NCBI GenBank assembly: GCA_038993745.2
Contig: CP160629.1
Coordinates: 1,984,001-2,048,000, forward strand
Source of the DNA: Aliivibrio fischeri
Lineage (GTDB): Bacteria; Pseudomonadota; Gammaproteobacteria; Enterobacterales; Vibrionaceae
Reading direction: 5' to 3'
DNA length: 64,000 nt
Below, piece after piece: positions 7,551 to 18,046 of the stretch. A program made the position numbers and the translations under genes. The notes under the pieces are model-generated. The model saw only the letters and a program-made list of their open reading frames with translations. It was not told the origin of the DNA and did not search any database. Each line of letters starts with the position of its first letter. Positions within the stretch are counted from its first letter, which is position 1.

Positions 7551-9875
7551 TTAAGCCGCGTTTGATTGCCACTTCTTACGCAGTGCCTTTGCTGCTTTTA
7601 CCATATTTTCAAGCGCCGCTTCTGTTTCTTTCCAATTTCGAGTTTTCAGACCACAATCTGGATTCACCCATAAACGCTCTACTGGCACTCTTGCTGCTGC
7701 CGTTTCAATGAGGTCAACAATCCACTCTTGGCTTGGAATATTCGGGGAGTGGATATCATACACACCCGGTCCAATTTCATTTGGATAGTTGAAGTCTTCA
7801 AACGCTTTCAATAACTCCATATTTGAACGAGACGTTTCAATGGTAATCACATCTGCATCTAGGGCTGCCACCGATTCAATAATTTCATTAAACTCGCTAT
7901 AACACATATGAGTATGAATTTGTGTTTCCGATTTAGCACTTGCCGCTGAAATCTTAAAGGCCTCAACTGCCCAATCTAAATACGCTTTTTGATCGCTCTT
8001 TTTAATTGGTAGTCCTTCACGAATAGCTGGCTCATCAATTTGAATAATATTAATGCCCGCTTGCTGAAGATCTGAAACCTCATCACGCAATACCAAAGCT
8101 AACTGCTGTGCGATTTCTTTACGTGTAATGTCTTCACGTGGGAACGTCCATCCAAGAATAGTGACAGGCCCTGTTAGCATTCCTTTCATTTGTTTGGTTG
8201 TTAACGACTGAGCGTATTGTGTCCAGCTCACTGTAATAGGTGCTTCACGTTCAATATCAGCCACTACAATTGCCGGTTTTACACAACGAGAGCCATAACT
8301 TTGTACCCAGCCAAATCGTGTTGCTTGAAATCCATTTAGATTTTCCGCAAAGTATTCAACCATGTCATTACGCTCTGCCTCACCATGCACGAGTACATCC
8401 AAATCTAAACGTTCTTGACGCTCTACTGCATCAGCAATATGCCCTTTCATTGCAGTAACATAATCTTGCTCGTTCAATTTACCTGTACGGTAGGCACTGC
8501 GTTGTTGACGAATATCAGAGGTTTGTGGGAATGAACCAATTGTTGTTGTTGGTAATAATGGTAAGCCCAACTTTTCAGCTTGATGCTGTGCTCGAACAGA
8601 ATACGCTTCTGCACGCTCTGCTAATGCTGGCGTAATAGCAGCTAAACGTTGCTGTACTGCTGGCTTATTAATATGCTCCGCACTCTCACGCTCACGCAGT
8701 GGTTGACTGTATTGATGACATGCTAAAATCGCATTTTGATTACCATCTAAAGCATCAGCTAGCAGCGTCACCTCTCTTAATTTTTGCTTAGCAAACGCAA
8801 ACCATTGCAGCGTTTCTTTTGATAGTTCCGTCTCTTGTTCTAAATCGACTGGACTATGTAGCAATGAACATGAACTTGCGATCCATAATTTATCACCCAA
8901 CGCTTCTTTTACTGGTTGCAGCCTTTCATGCAAACGTTCTAAATCGGCACGCCATACATTACGGCCATTAACGGCACCAACGGATAATACCCACTCTTTT
9001 GGTAACGCACTCACAATCGCATCTAACTGGTCAGGGGCCGCAGAAACATCAATATGTAAACCATTTACTGCAAGTTTTGTAATTTTATCTAAATGATGCT
9101 CTACGCCATCAAAATAGGTGGTTAAGAGTAATTTCACATCACTTTGAATCACTTGATAAGCTAATTTAAAAGAATCCGCCCATGCTTTTGGTAATTCTAA
9201 TGCGAGAATTGGCTCATCAATTTGAACCCATTCAACACCTAACGCACTAAGCTTAGAGAAAATAGCTTGATAAGCGGTCAATAGACGAGGCAATAATGAT
9301 AAACGATCAAACCCTTGTTCAACCTCTTCATCATTCACTTCTTTACCTAACCAAAGGTAGCTAAGTGGGCCTAATAAAACAGGCTTAACATTATGTCCTT
9401 GCTTTTGTGCCTCTGCAATCTCATCAAAAAGTTGTGACCAACTGACATTAAATTTATCGTTTTTAGAAAATTCCGGCACGATGTAGTGATAATTGGTATT
9501 AAACCACTTGGTCATATCCGATGCGGCTTCACCACAACCACAGCTGTTTTGAGATTGACCACGCCCTACTTTAAATAACGTATCTAAATCAGGGAAACCG
9601 TTATTATGACGAGCTGGCACATGTCCTAAGAGTAAACTTGTGGTTAATACATGATCGTACCAAGCAAAATCACCTGCAGTCACAAAATCCAGTCCTGAAG
9701 CGGATTGATCTTTCCAGTGACGTTGGCGTAATTCACTGCCTACAGCCAATAGTTCTTTCTGTTCTATCTCACCGCGCCAATATTTTTCCTGAGCAAATTT
9801 TAATTCTCTCTGAGCACCAACGCGCGGATAACCTAAAATATGAGTTACTGTCTTTGTCTTCGATTCTGTCGTCAT
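7551..9875 (-). CDS. metE: Cobalamin-independent methionine synthase
   Basis: A 774-residue MetE that transfers the methyl group of 5-methyl-THF-polyglutamate to homocysteine, the last step of methionine synthesis. It has two related (beta-alpha)8 barrels. The C-terminal barrel holds the zinc/homocysteine site: HTHMC gives His656 and Cys658, and NPDCG gives Cys741, offset by 15 from E. coli numbering. The N-terminus has [12 protein letters not shown]. The start has AAAGGA 9 nt upstream. Slightly longer than E. coli MetE (753). It is divergent from metR, with MetR and MetJ boxes between. Confidence 0.97.
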   Translation of the reverse strand: MTTESKTKTVTHILGYPRVGAQRELKFAQEKYWRGEIEQKELLAVGSELRQRHWKDQSASGLDFVTAGDFAWYDHVLTTSLLLGHVPARHNNGFPDLDTLFKVGRGQSQNSCGCGEAASDMTKWFNTNYHYIVPEFSKNDKFNVSWSQLFDEIAEAQKQGHNVKPVLLGPLSYLWLGKEVNDEEVEQGFDRLSLLPRLLTAYQAIFSKLSALGVEWVQIDEPILALELPKAWADSFKLAYQVIQSDVKLLLTTYFDGVEHHLDKITKLAVNGLHIDVSAAPDQLDAIVSALPKEWVLSVGAVNGRNVWRADLERLHERLQPVKEALGDKLWIASSCSLLHSPVDLEQETELSKETLQWFAFAKQKLREVTLLADALDGNQNAILACHQYSQPLRERESAEHINKPAVQQRLAAITPALAERAEAYSVRAQHQAEKLGLPLLPTTTIGSFPQTSDIRQQRSAYRTGKLNEQDYVTAMKGHIADAVERQERLDLDVLVHGEAERNDMVEYFAENLNGFQATRFGWVQSYGSRCVKPAIVVADIEREAPITVSWTQYAQSLTTKQMKGMLTGPVTILGWTFPREDITRKEIAQQLALVLRDEVSDLQQAGINIIQIDEPAIREGLPIKKSDQKAYLDWAVEAFKISAASAKSETQIHTHMCYSEFNEIIESVAALDADVITIETSRSNMELLKAFEDFNYPNEIGPGVYDIHSPNIPSQEWIVDLIETAAARVPVERLWVNPDCGLKTRNWKETEAALENMVKAAKALRKKWQSNAA

Positions 9876-9890
9876 TTGTCTAATTCCTTT

Positions 9891-9906
9891 AGCCGTTTGG
9901 ATGGCT
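9891..9906. promoter_or_regulatory. MetJ box pair next to metE
   Basis: AGCCGTTT followed by GGATGGCT: two tandem 8-mers resembling the AGACGTCT met box. They lie just upstream of the metE ribosome binding site, placed for S-adenosylmethionine-dependent repression of metE. Confidence 0.55.
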
Positions 9907-9960
9907 AAACAATGACGTTTTTTTTCTCACTGTACAATTTCTAATCTTTCACTTTGATTA

Positions 9961-9973
9961 TGAATTATATTCA
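9961..9973. promoter_or_regulatory. MetR binding site
   Basis: TGAATTATATTCA matches the MetR consensus TGAA-N5-TTCA exactly and is central in the metE-metR divergent region. Confidence 0.75.
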
Positions 9974-10011
9974 ACTAAACCAAATTTCATTTAAATCGAT
10001 TAACTTCATTT

Positions 10012-10027
10012 AGCCGTCTAGATGTTT
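10012..10027. promoter_or_regulatory. MetJ box pair on the metR side
   Basis: AGCCGTCT followed by AGATGTTT gives two adjacent met-box-like 8-mers, the first 7 of 8 to AGACGTCT. They lie about 70 bp before metR, which is MetJ-repressed in enterobacteria. Confidence 0.6.
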
Positions 10028-10095
10028 ACTTTGTTGTCTTTTCACTTTACTGTGAAGATAATTAAACTTACTCAAACGGAACTTGAGGATCAGTA

Positions 10096-11007
10096 ATGAT
10101 TGAATTAAAACATCTAAAAACCTTAACTACGCTGCGTGATACGGGATCGTTAACCGCAACAGCAAACGCACTTCATCTCACTCAATCGGCGTTATCGCAT
10201 CAACTTAAAGATTTTGAAACACGTTTAGGCAGCAGCGTATTTTTACGAAAAACACGCCCAGTAAAGTTCACCTCTGAAGGTGAGATCCTATTAAAACTCG
10301 CCGATGATCTTTTACCTAAGTTAGCAAAAGCGGAATACGAAATTGCCAGTTTGAAAGAAGATCTACATGGAAGATTACACATGGCGATTGAATGCCACTC
10401 CTGCTTTCAATGGCTAATGCCAGCAATTAAAGAATATCAAATCAGTTGGCCTGAAGTGGAATTAGATTTCTCATCGGGTTTTGGGTTTGAGCCTTTACCT
10501 GCTTTGGTTAATGGTGATTTAGATCTTGTTATTACCTCTGATATTCAGCCACGCAGTGAAGTGCATTATGAACCTCTCTTTGATTTTGAAATGCGCTTAA
10601 TCATGGCAACCAATCACCCACTTGCTAATAAAGACAGCATTGAACCAAAAGACTTATTAGATCAAACCATGTTGACTTATCCGGTACAAAAGCAACGATT
10701 GGATGTCGTTAAGCATTTCTTATCACCGAATCATGTAGAGCCAGCAAAATGGAAACAAGCCGAAAACACATTGATGTTAGTACAAATGGTATCAGCAGGT
10801 TTAGGAGTAGCAGCTCTACCAAATTGGGCTATCAGTGAGTTTTCACGACAAGGACTAATTGAGAGTAAACCGTTAGGGAAAGGATTGTGGCGAAGATTGT
10901 TCGCTGCCGTTAGAGACAGCGAACATGATAAAAAATATTTACAAGCATTTTTCTCTACTGCGAAACAGCAGAGCCAGAGTCATTTAGTTGGGATTAAAAT
11001 GACTTAA
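10096..11007 (+). CDS. metR: LysR-type activator MetR
   Basis: A 303-residue LysR-family regulator. The winged helix-turn-helix spans about residues 1-60 (LTATANALHLTQSALSHQL), and a periplasmic-binding-like effector domain follows. The AIECHSC stretch, PALVNGDLDLVITSDI and YPVQKQRLDV are strongly MetR-like. MetR activates metE and other methionine genes with homocysteine as coeffector. It is divergent from metE over a 220-bp region that contains a perfect MetR site. Its stop overlaps the convergent DUF4250 gene by 14 bp. Confidence 0.95.
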   Translation: MIELKHLKTLTTLRDTGSLTATANALHLTQSALSHQLKDFETRLGSSVFLRKTRPVKFTSEGEILLKLADDLLPKLAKAEYEIASLKEDLHGRLHMAIECHSCFQWLMPAIKEYQISWPEVELDFSSGFGFEPLPALVNGDLDLVITSDIQPRSEVHYEPLFDFEMRLIMATNHPLANKDSIEPKDLLDQTMLTYPVQKQRLDVVKHFLSPNHVEPAKWKQAENTLMLVQMVSAGLGVAALPNWAISEFSRQGLIESKPLGKGLWRRLFAAVRDSEHDKKYLQAFFSTAKQQSQSHLVGIKMT

Positions 11008-11188
11008 ATTGATTTGTTAATGGGTCATATTGGTAACCCAAACTACTGAGCTTGTCTTGAACTCCTTGTGTATCAAGCTCATACATGCTGGATAACTCTT
11101 CTAGACTGTGGCATTCCAAGCGCAATTTTTCATTTATGATGCCGAGTAGAATTCCACTTTCTAGGCCATGTGCATTGCTTAAATCCAA
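10994..11188 (-). CDS. DUF4250-family small protein, TTG start
   Basis: A 64-residue protein of unknown function. The pattern LESGILLGIINEKLRLECHSLEEL, then QGVQDKLSSLGYQYDP and NQFK, fits DUF4250: a short all-helical protein. The frame is open to 11218, but the TTG at 11188 has GGAGG 7 nt upstream and gives the family-like start (M)DLSNAHGLE. I therefore choose it. It is cytosolic by composition and converges on metR with a 14-bp overlap. Function unknown. Confidence 0.7.
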   Translation of the reverse strand: MDLSNAHGLESGILLGIINEKLRLECHSLEELSSMYELDTQGVQDKLSSLGYQYDPLTNQFKSF

Positions 11189-11255
11189 TCTATACCCTCC
11201 ATGTTGCTTAAGAGACAAACTTAGAGTAGACCAATTTTCGAACAGAATGTTTGCT

Positions 11256-11963
11256 CTATCTCACAAAAAACAACTGAAACTGATAATAACCAGAAATAGC
11301 CATAATAACGTTCGCTATTAGCAAAAATTGCCACTTGATCGCCTGTTGTTTAAATAAGTGATAAGTCCAAAAACCAATACTTAATAGCATCAAACCTAAA
11401 GCAATCGCTAACTTCACTGCCATACGATCTAGAAAGATCTCATGAACACTTAATGTTTGGCAAAGTAAAATCACAGCCATAATGATACCGCCAACGATAC
11501 CACTAATTGGTAAAATCTTATGGAAGGCTTGCAGACGAGTACGAGCAAGAGTTAAGAGCAAATGAGCAAGTAGAGCACCAAAAATAAATGGACCAATCAA
11601 CGCATAAAATAATTGAGTAAAGGAACCTGAACCAAGCGCTAAATTAACAAAACTTGCTGCTGCAAAACCATTGGCCAATGCCAAAACAATTAATGGTCCT
11701 TTATCTCGTGTTTTACCCGTTTTTACACTTAAATAAAAGCCAGTAATTGCGATTGCAGGAATAAAATTCATTGCAAATATCGGCGCGTAAGTCATACCAA
11801 AACCAGCAATCGCACACCAACCTAAAATTAGTGCAGGCAACCACTTATGTACGCGACCACGTTGACCTGGGCAAATATCCCCTTTATGCAAAATGATGGT
11901 CAAAATAATTTGAGCACCAAGCAAAGCAGGAATAAGGATATATTGCATAGTTTGAAATAACAT
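11256..11963 (-). CDS. Multi-pass inner-membrane protein, unknown function
   Basis: A 235-residue protein with about seven hydrophobic segments and short charged loops (HKGDICPGQRGRVHK near residues 26-40; KTGKTRDKG near 80). I do not recognise a named family. The CPGQRGR loop after the first helix is unusual and could be a conserved functional element. It lacks a cleavable signal peptide and begins directly with a helix. It stands alone, leftward, divergent from dcuC over 330 bp. It may be a permease-like or sensor protein, but nothing in the sequence decides this. Confidence 0.75.
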   Translation of the reverse strand: MLFQTMQYILIPALLGAQIILTIILHKGDICPGQRGRVHKWLPALILGWCAIAGFGMTYAPIFAMNFIPAIAITGFYLSVKTGKTRDKGPLIVLALANGFAAASFVNLALGSGSFTQLFYALIGPFIFGALLAHLLLTLARTRLQAFHKILPISGIVGGIIMAVILLCQTLSVHEIFLDRMAVKLAIALGLMLLSIGFWTYHLFKQQAIKWQFLLIANVIMAISGYYQFQLFFVR

Positions 11964-12293
11964 AATGAAGTTCTATTTACGGAATTTGAATCAGGCTAGT
12001 ATAAACGCTATTTTCCCTTCGTCTAGTCACGGTTAAAAAACAACCTATTCTTATTAAGATCTCAAAAATACCTTGCTTAATTTCAAGTTCTTATCCTTTT
12101 TTAACAATAAAAATAACAATTATTCATCGCGCTATTAACAGAATTGTTTTTTGTTTGTTTTAGATCATATAGATGCAAAGTATCAGATGTGCCACAGATA
12201 AAACTTAGGTAAATTTGTGTGATGAAATGTGTAAGAAGATGTTTGTAAATTATACAATTTTTGAATATTTGAAATTTAATAGAGGGAAATTCC
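11964..12293. other. Intergenic region upstream of dcuC
   Basis: A+T-rich 330-bp region between divergent genes. It must hold both promoters. I looked for FNR or CRP sites expected for an anaerobic dicarboxylate carrier and found none convincing. The only clear signal is AGGGA 6 nt before the dcuC ATG. Confidence 0.5.
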
Positions 12294-13661
12294 ATGTTGG
12301 AGTTATTAATTGGTTTAGTAATCACCATATTTGTTGGTTACTTTATCGTAAAAGGATATAAAGCTGCAGGCGTATTACTGACAGCGGGTTTAGCACTGCT
12401 AATTATTGCAGGTCTTTTAGGCCATTCAGTTCTTCCTGCAAAAGTAACGGCTACAGGTAGCCTACTAACAGATGCGCTTGAGTATGTAAAATACATGCTT
12501 CAATACCGTGGCGGCGGCTTAGGTATGCAAATCATGCTACTTTGTGGTTTTGCCTCTTACATGACTCACATCGGTGCAAACAATGTGGTTGTTAAGCAAT
12601 TTTCAAAACCACTGGCATTCATTAAGTCACCTTACATTCTATTAGTTGCTGCTTATATCGTAGCATGTCTAATGTCTCTTGCTGTAAGTTCAGCTACGGG
12701 CCTTGGTGTTCTATTAATGGCAACCCTATTCCCGATGATGACGGCAATGGGTATCTCACGCCCTGCAGCGGTTGCAGTGTGTGCATCACCAGCAGCAATC
12801 ATTCTTTCACCTACATCAGGTGACGTCATTGTTGCTGCAGAGAAATCAGGTTTACCTCTTCATGTTTTCGCCGTTGAAACCGTACTTCCTGTATCAATTT
12901 GTGCAATCATCGTTATGGCAGCAGCCGCGTTCTTCTGGAATAAATACCTTGATAAGAAAGAAAACACACCAATGGAGAAAGTCGATATTTCTGCAATGGA
13001 GGTGAACGCACCATCTTACTATGCGATTCTTCCTTTCTTACCAATCGTAGGTGTTTTCCTGTTTAACGGCGAGACAATCCCTGGTCTATCTTTAGATATT
13101 TACACTATCGTTGTTGGTTCTATCTTTATTGGTGCGTTAGTTAACTTTACGACTAATAAACTGAACGGTAAAAAAACATTAGAAGATTTAGAATCTTGTT
13201 ATGAAGGTATGGCTGATGCATTTAAAGGCGTAGTTATGCTATTAGTTGCTGCGGGTGTATTTGCTCAAGGCCTAATGTCTGTTGGTGCAATTGATAACCT
13301 ACTTCACTTAGCTGATAAAGCGGGTGCGGGTGGTATGGCTCTAATGCTTCTACTAACCGGTTTAACCGTTGCGGCTGCTATCGCAACAGGTTCTGGTAAT
13401 GCGCCTTTCTACGCATTTGTAGAGCTTGCTCCTCAGCTTGCTGGTAAAATGGGTCTTAGCCCAGCATTCCTTATCATTCCAATGCTGCAAGCATCTAACC
13501 TTGGTCGTACTATTTCACCAGTATCTGGCGTTATCGTTGCGACATCTGGTATGGCAAAAATCAGCCCATTTGAAGTGGTAAAACGTACATCTGTTCCAGT
13601 TATCTGTGGCTTAATTACAGTAATCATCGGTACTATGGTTCTTGTTCCAATGTACACGTAA
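12294..13661 (+). CDS. dcuC: Anaerobic C4-dicarboxylate transporter DcuC
   Basis: A 455-residue inner-membrane carrier with about 12 helices, near E. coli DcuC in length (461). Shared stretches include LCGFASYMTHIGAN, SLAVSSATGLGVLLMATLFP, CASPAAIILSPTSGD and the C-terminal SNLGRTISPVSGVIVA and MAKISPFEVVKRTSVP. DcuC mainly exports succinate during fermentation and exchanges C4-dicarboxylates during fumarate respiration. It is a single-gene unit ended by a strong hairpin. Confidence 0.95.
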   Translation: MLELLIGLVITIFVGYFIVKGYKAAGVLLTAGLALLIIAGLLGHSVLPAKVTATGSLLTDALEYVKYMLQYRGGGLGMQIMLLCGFASYMTHIGANNVVVKQFSKPLAFIKSPYILLVAAYIVACLMSLAVSSATGLGVLLMATLFPMMTAMGISRPAAVAVCASPAAIILSPTSGDVIVAAEKSGLPLHVFAVETVLPVSICAIIVMAAAAFFWNKYLDKKENTPMEKVDISAMEVNAPSYYAILPFLPIVGVFLFNGETIPGLSLDIYTIVVGSIFIGALVNFTTNKLNGKKTLEDLESCYEGMADAFKGVVMLLVAAGVFAQGLMSVGAIDNLLHLADKAGAGGMALMLLLTGLTVAAAIATGSGNAPFYAFVELAPQLAGKMGLSPAFLIIPMLQASNLGRTISPVSGVIVATSGMAKISPFEVVKRTSVPVICGLITVIIGTMVLVPMYT

Positions 13662-13685
13662 TACGTTAAATCGATAACTTATTGA

Positions 13686-13718
13686 AACGCCAGTAATTCA
13701 ACGTTACTGGCGTTTTTT
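13686..13718 (+). terminator. Terminator after dcuC
   Basis: Eleven-base perfect arms AACGCCAGTAA and TTACTGGCGTT around a 7-nt loop, then TTTT. Confidence 0.88.
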
Positions 13719-13844
13719 ATCTTTAAGAATAAATAGGCTGGTAGGCATTTTCCTTACAAACAATTTACCTAATGCTCACGCAAATCTTATAAATTAACGA
13801 TACATTTAGCTTATCAATATTTATAACCATACGGACACATACTA

Positions 13845-13925
13845 ATGATTAAAGATACGGCTATCATTTTCGCACTTTCCTTTTTAGCCATTTCTATCAC
13901 CTATTTATGTCGTTTATATATGTAG
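13845..13925 (+). CDS. Possible 26-residue single-span membrane peptide
   Basis: ATG to TAG encodes a 26-residue peptide, MIKDTAIIFALSFLAIS followed by ITYLCRLYM. It is one hydrophobic helix with a charged N-terminal tip and aromatic/basic end. The ribosome binding site is weak (GGA about 9 nt upstream). It lies between the dcuC terminator and ygiQ. It resembles in size and layout the better supported minus-strand ORF at 18891. Unproven; it could be chance. Confidence 0.3.
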   Translation: MIKDTAIIFALSFLAISITYLCRLYM

Positions 13926-14029
13926 TTCAACGACCACGAGAACTCCCTTACTCATAATGAGGGCTTTCTTTTCTGGTTAATCCCACCTCAAATCGGTATA
14001 ATTCGGCCTCCAAATTCTGAGGTGAACTA

Positions 14030-16360
14030 ATGCACAACGTAACTCCAATTAATCAATACCCGAAATTCTGGGCAGAATGCTATGGAACGGCTCCGTTTCT
14101 ACCAACCTCTCGTAAAGAGATGGAACAATTAGGATGGGATAGCTGCGACATCATTATTGTTACCGGAGATGCGTATGTTGACCATCCAAGTTTTGGTATG
14201 GCGATTATTGGACGTTTACTTGAATCTCAAGGTTTCCGTGTTGGTATTATTGCTCAGCCTAAATGGGACAATAAAGATGCGTTCATGAAGCTAGGAAAAC
14301 CAAATTTATTTTTTGGTATTACTGCTGGAAACATGGATTCAATGATCAACCGCTATACATCAGATAAAAAACTTCGCCACGATGACGCCTATACGCCAAA
14401 TAATGAAGGCGGAAAGCGGCCTGATCGTGCTGTTCTTGTGTACTCGCAGCGTTGTCGTGAAGCTTTCAAAGACACACCGATTGTTTTAGGTGGTATTGAA
14501 GCAAGCTTACGCCGTTTAGCACACTACGATTACTGGTCTGATAAAGTTCGCCGCTCAGTATTATTTGATGCAAAGGGTGACATCCTTCTTTTTGGTAATG
14601 CTGAACGTGCATTAGTGGAAGTTGCTCATCGTCTTGCTAATGGCGAAGACGTAAAAACAATGACAAACATTCGTGGTACCGCAGTGAATTTACCTGCTGA
14701 ACCTGAAGGCTTTAAGATCATTGATTCATCCCGCATTGAAAAACCGAGCCAAGCCGTCTTTATTCCTCAAAACCCTTACGAAACTGAAGAACAATGTGAG
14801 AGCAATAAAGCGGATGCTAAAGAAGACAAGCCGCAAGTTATTACCGTTCGTCCATCACGACATGACGCAAAAACGACGGCAGTTCGACTTCCTCCATTTG
14901 AGAAGTTAAATAATGACCGTATTCTTTATGCTCATGCTAGCCGTGTTATGCATTTAGAAACCAATCCATACTCTGGACGTGCGCTAATTCAACGCCACGG
15001 TGACCGTGAATTATGGGTAAACCAAGCGCCTATTCCACTCACGACAGAAGAAATGGATTTTGTGTTTGATTTACCTTTTGCTCGTGTTCCTCATCCAATG
15101 TACGGCAAAGCGAAAATCCCTGCATATGACATGATTAAAACATCGGTCAATATTATGCGTGGCTGTTTTGGTGGTTGTTCATTCTGTAGTATCACAGAAC
15201 ACGAAGGTCGCATCATTCAAAACCGTTCAAAAGAATCAATTTTGAACGAGTTAGAAGAAATTCGCGACAAAGTACCAGGATTTACCGGTACGATTTCAGA
15301 TCTTGGTGGTCCAACAGCCAACATGTATCGTTTAGGTTGCTCAGTACCTAAAGCAGAGGCGACATGTCGTCGTCCATCATGCGTATTCCCTAAGATCTGT
15401 GAAAAGCTAAATACTGATCATAAACATACGATTGATTTATATCGTGAAGCACGAAAAGTAAAAGGCGTGAAAAAAGTCCTAATCGCATCAGGTGTACGTT
15501 ATGATTTAGCAATTGAATCTCCTGAATACGTTCGTGAATTAGTGACGCATCACGTTGGTGGTTATTTAAAAATTGCCCCAGAACATACTGAAAAAGGCCC
15601 ATTAGATTTAATGATGAAGCCGGGTATGGGGACGTACGATCGCTTCAAGTCTATGTTTGAAAAATACAGCCAAGAAGCAGGCAAAAAACAATATTTAATT
15701 CCTTACTTCATCTCAGCGCACCCGGGAACAGAAGATGAGGATATGCTTAATCTTGCTCTTTGGCTTAAGAAGAATAATTTTGAATGTGACCAAGTTCAGA
15801 ACTTCTATCCATCGCCTATGTGTAATGCAACATCCATGTATTATTCAGAAACGAACCCATTAAAACGCGTAAAATACAAAAAGCGTGAAGATGTACCAGT
15901 AGCTAAAGGTGAACGTCAACGCCGATTACATAAAGCGTTACTTCGTTATCATGATCCTAAAAACTGGAAGTTGATCCGTGAAGCGCTTATCAACATGGGT
16001 AAGAAACATTTAATTGGCGATAAGCCGAACTGTCTTGTTCCTGAAGAAGATTTAGATGCTCAAACACCAGCAGAACGTCGTCAAACTGGACGTCATGGTG
16101 CCAAACGCTTTGCGACTAAACATACGAAAGGCCAATTTGATGGTGATCCGCGTACGAGCAATAATAACCATCGTAACGGAAATAATAATCGTAACGGGAA
16201 TGCACATTCAGAAAAGCCGACATCAAGTGGTAAGAAAAATGGCGTTCGCAACGGTTACTCTAATGGAAAGCCTAATAATAATGGCAAACCAAACGGCAAT
16301 AAACCGTCAGCAAATAAGCCTTCAGGTTCAGGTCCTAAACGTAAGCCAAAACATCGTTAA
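14030..16360 (+). CDS. ygiQ: YgiQ-family radical SAM protein
   Basis: A 776-residue radical-SAM protein. An N-terminal DUF3362/UPF0313-type region comes first. The radical SAM core follows with the 4Fe-4S ligands Cys379, Cys383 and Cys386 in CFGGCSFC. The C-terminal 70 residues form an Asn/Gly/Lys-rich disordered tail (repeated NGN, NGK and KPS units) ending in PKRKPKHR, which may bind nucleic acid. The reaction of YgiQ proteins is not established. GAGGTG lies before the ATG. Monocistronic, with a hairpin shared with tyrS. Confidence 0.93.
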   Translation: MHNVTPINQYPKFWAECYGTAPFLPTSRKEMEQLGWDSCDIIIVTGDAYVDHPSFGMAIIGRLLESQGFRVGIIAQPKWDNKDAFMKLGKPNLFFGITAGNMDSMINRYTSDKKLRHDDAYTPNNEGGKRPDRAVLVYSQRCREAFKDTPIVLGGIEASLRRLAHYDYWSDKVRRSVLFDAKGDILLFGNAERALVEVAHRLANGEDVKTMTNIRGTAVNLPAEPEGFKIIDSSRIEKPSQAVFIPQNPYETEEQCESNKADAKEDKPQVITVRPSRHDAKTTAVRLPPFEKLNNDRILYAHASRVMHLETNPYSGRALIQRHGDRELWVNQAPIPLTTEEMDFVFDLPFARVPHPMYGKAKIPAYDMIKTSVNIMRGCFGGCSFCSITEHEGRIIQNRSKESILNELEEIRDKVPGFTGTISDLGGPTANMYRLGCSVPKAEATCRRPSCVFPKICEKLNTDHKHTIDLYREARKVKGVKKVLIASGVRYDLAIESPEYVRELVTHHVGGYLKIAPEHTEKGPLDLMMKPGMGTYDRFKSMFEKYSQEAGKKQYLIPYFISAHPGTEDEDMLNLALWLKKNNFECDQVQNFYPSPMCNATSMYYSETNPLKRVKYKKREDVPVAKGERQRRLHKALLRYHDPKNWKLIREALINMGKKHLIGDKPNCLVPEEDLDAQTPAERRQTGRHGAKRFATKHTKGQFDGDPRTSNNNHRNGNNNRNGNAHSEKPTSSGKKNGVRNGYSNGKPNNNGKPNGNKPSANKPSGSGPKRKPKHR

Positions 16361-16362
16361 CG

Positions 16363-16384
16363 GATAATACCAATCGTAGTAAAT
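16363..16384. repeat. Copy of ATACCAATC repeat arm
   Basis: These 22 nt are identical to 48858-48879, the left arm of a complete inverted repeat. Here only the left half is present, just after the ygiQ stop. Confidence 0.55.
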
Positions 16385-16389
16385 ATAAA

Positions 16390-16420
16390 AAAAGCGAACC
16401 CAATAATGAGGTTCGCTTTT
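16390..16420. terminator. Bidirectional terminator between ygiQ and tyrS
   Basis: AAAAGCGAACC and GGTTCGCTTTT perfect arms with a 9-nt loop, A and T runs on both sides. Confidence 0.88.
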
Positions 16421-16488
16421 TATTATCTCAAATAATCATACTATGATGGACTAGAGAATTATTTCCCTACTCCACCACAATGGAATGA

Positions 16489-17769
16489 TTATTTCCAGAT
16501 GTATAGGTTAAATAGCTTCTTACCGCGTTTGATTACGCTGTATTTACCAAAAAGTGCATCTTCTTTCTTAAGTACCGCTTCGGTATCAGCAACTTTCTCG
16601 CCGTTTACCGATACTGCACCGTTACCGATGAATTCACGCGCCATTTTGTTTGATTTAGCTAATTCAGATTGAGTTAGAACTTCAACAATCGTTTGTTCAG
16701 ATGCTTCTAATTCTGTTGATGGCAGGCCATCTAAAGCAAGTTGTGCTAAGTCAGTTTCTGTTAATGAAGAAAGATCACCAGAGAAAAGCGCTTTCGTGAT
16801 ACGTTCAGCAGACGCTAAACCTTCTTCACCGTGAACTAAACGAGTTACTTCACGAGCTAGGATGCCTTGACCTTCAGGACGGCCCTGAACACTCTTATCA
16901 CTCTCTTCAACAGCTGCAATCTCTTCTACTGTTAAGAAAGTGAAGAAACGTAGGAAGTTATATACGTCAGCATCCGCAGTACCTAACCAGAATTGGTAGA
17001 AAGCGTATGGTGATGTTTTATTTGAATCTAACCAAATTGTACCTGATTCAGTTTTACCAAACTTAGTACCATCTGATTTTGTAACTAGAGGAAGTGTTAA
17101 ACCAAATACTTTATTGCGGTTCATACGACGAGTAAGGTCGATACCACCAGTGATGTTACCCCACTGATCTGAGCCACCAATTTGTAATGTACACTCTTTT
17201 GCTTTGTTCAATGCTGCAAAATCGTATGATTGAAGTAGCATGTAGCTGAATTCAGTAAATGAAATACCAGAACCTTCACGATCGATACGTTGTTTTACTG
17301 ATTCTTTTTGGATCATTGCATTTACGCTGAAGTGTTTACCCACATCACGCATAAATTCAATTACGTTAATTTGACCGATCCAATCTAAGTTGTTTACTAC
17401 TTCAGCACCATTTTTCTCTTCTGTAAAATCAACAAAAGCTGAAACTTGTGCTTTAATTTTGTTAACCCAATCGCCAACCACTTCATTCGTGTTTAGTTGA
17501 CGCTCAGCAGCTTTAAAACTTGGGTCACCGATTAAGCCTGTAGCACCACCAACAAGAGCTAATGGTTTATGACCAGCTTGTTGGAAACGCTTAAGAACTA
17601 ATAGTGGTACTAGGCTACCAATATGTAAGCTGTCTGCTGTCGGATCGAAGCCACAATAGAGAGTACGACAGTCAGTTGAAAGGTGCTCAGCTAATTCTTC
17701 GTCTGCTGTGCACTGTGCAATAAGCCCACGAGCTTTTAAGTCTTGCAATAATTCGTTTGTTGCTGTCAT
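16489..17769 (-). CDS. tyrS: Tyrosyl-tRNA synthetase
   Basis: A 426-residue class Ic aminoacyl-tRNA synthetase charging tRNA-Tyr. The Rossmann-fold catalytic domain carries the HIGH-type motif HIGS (residues 49-52), the GGSDQWGN tyrosine pocket and the KMSKS-type loop KFGKT. The C-terminal S4-like RNA-binding domain occupies about residues 350-426 ([18 protein letters not shown]). Length is that of the bacterial enzyme. Monocistronic and leftward; I see no T-box or other leader in the upstream region. Confidence 0.97.
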   Translation of the reverse strand: MTATNELLQDLKARGLIAQCTADEELAEHLSTDCRTLYCGFDPTADSLHIGSLVPLLVLKRFQQAGHKPLALVGGATGLIGDPSFKAAERQLNTNEVVGDWVNKIKAQVSAFVDFTEEKNGAEVVNNLDWIGQINVIEFMRDVGKHFSVNAMIQKESVKQRIDREGSGISFTEFSYMLLQSYDFAALNKAKECTLQIGGSDQWGNITGGIDLTRRMNRNKVFGLTLPLVTKSDGTKFGKTESGTIWLDSNKTSPYAFYQFWLGTADADVYNFLRFFTFLTVEEIAAVEESDKSVQGRPEGQGILAREVTRLVHGEEGLASAERITKALFSGDLSSLTETDLAQLALDGLPSTELEASEQTIVEVLTQSELAKSNKMAREFIGNGAVSVNGEKVADTEAVLKKEDALFGKYSVIKRGKKLFNLYIWK

Positions 17770-18046
17770 AGATAACCTACTTGTACTCTAAATTTAGGTA
17801 TAAAAAAGAATACTCGATTTTACACATTTAGCGGCTAAATAACAGAGTTTACGAGTAAAAATACTTCAATAAGTAAATTATCAAATTATTGTCAGGAAAA
17901 CGCCTTTTGTGACCGTTAGCGCAAACTCGAACAACATTAAATTTCCTCACTTGAAACTGCTATCTATGCCCATATTTCTTAAGTAGGTGTTGCTAAGATA
18001 TAGTTCTCTTAGTTGCTATTTCTTTCTACTTCATAAAGGAAACAGA

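Noticed and set aside
9876..10095. Cobalamin riboswitch ahead of metE
   Set aside because: The 220-bp gap is too short and is filled by MetR/MetJ-type sites; no B12-box-like sequence seen.
11964..12293. FNR/CRP sites upstream of dcuC
   Set aside because: Only partial half-sites were visible; none matched TTGAT-N4-ATCAA or TGTGA-N6-TCACA.
12101..12328. 75-residue minus-strand ORF before dcuC
   Set aside because: A+T-rich promoter DNA with a product of random composition, overlapping the dcuC start.
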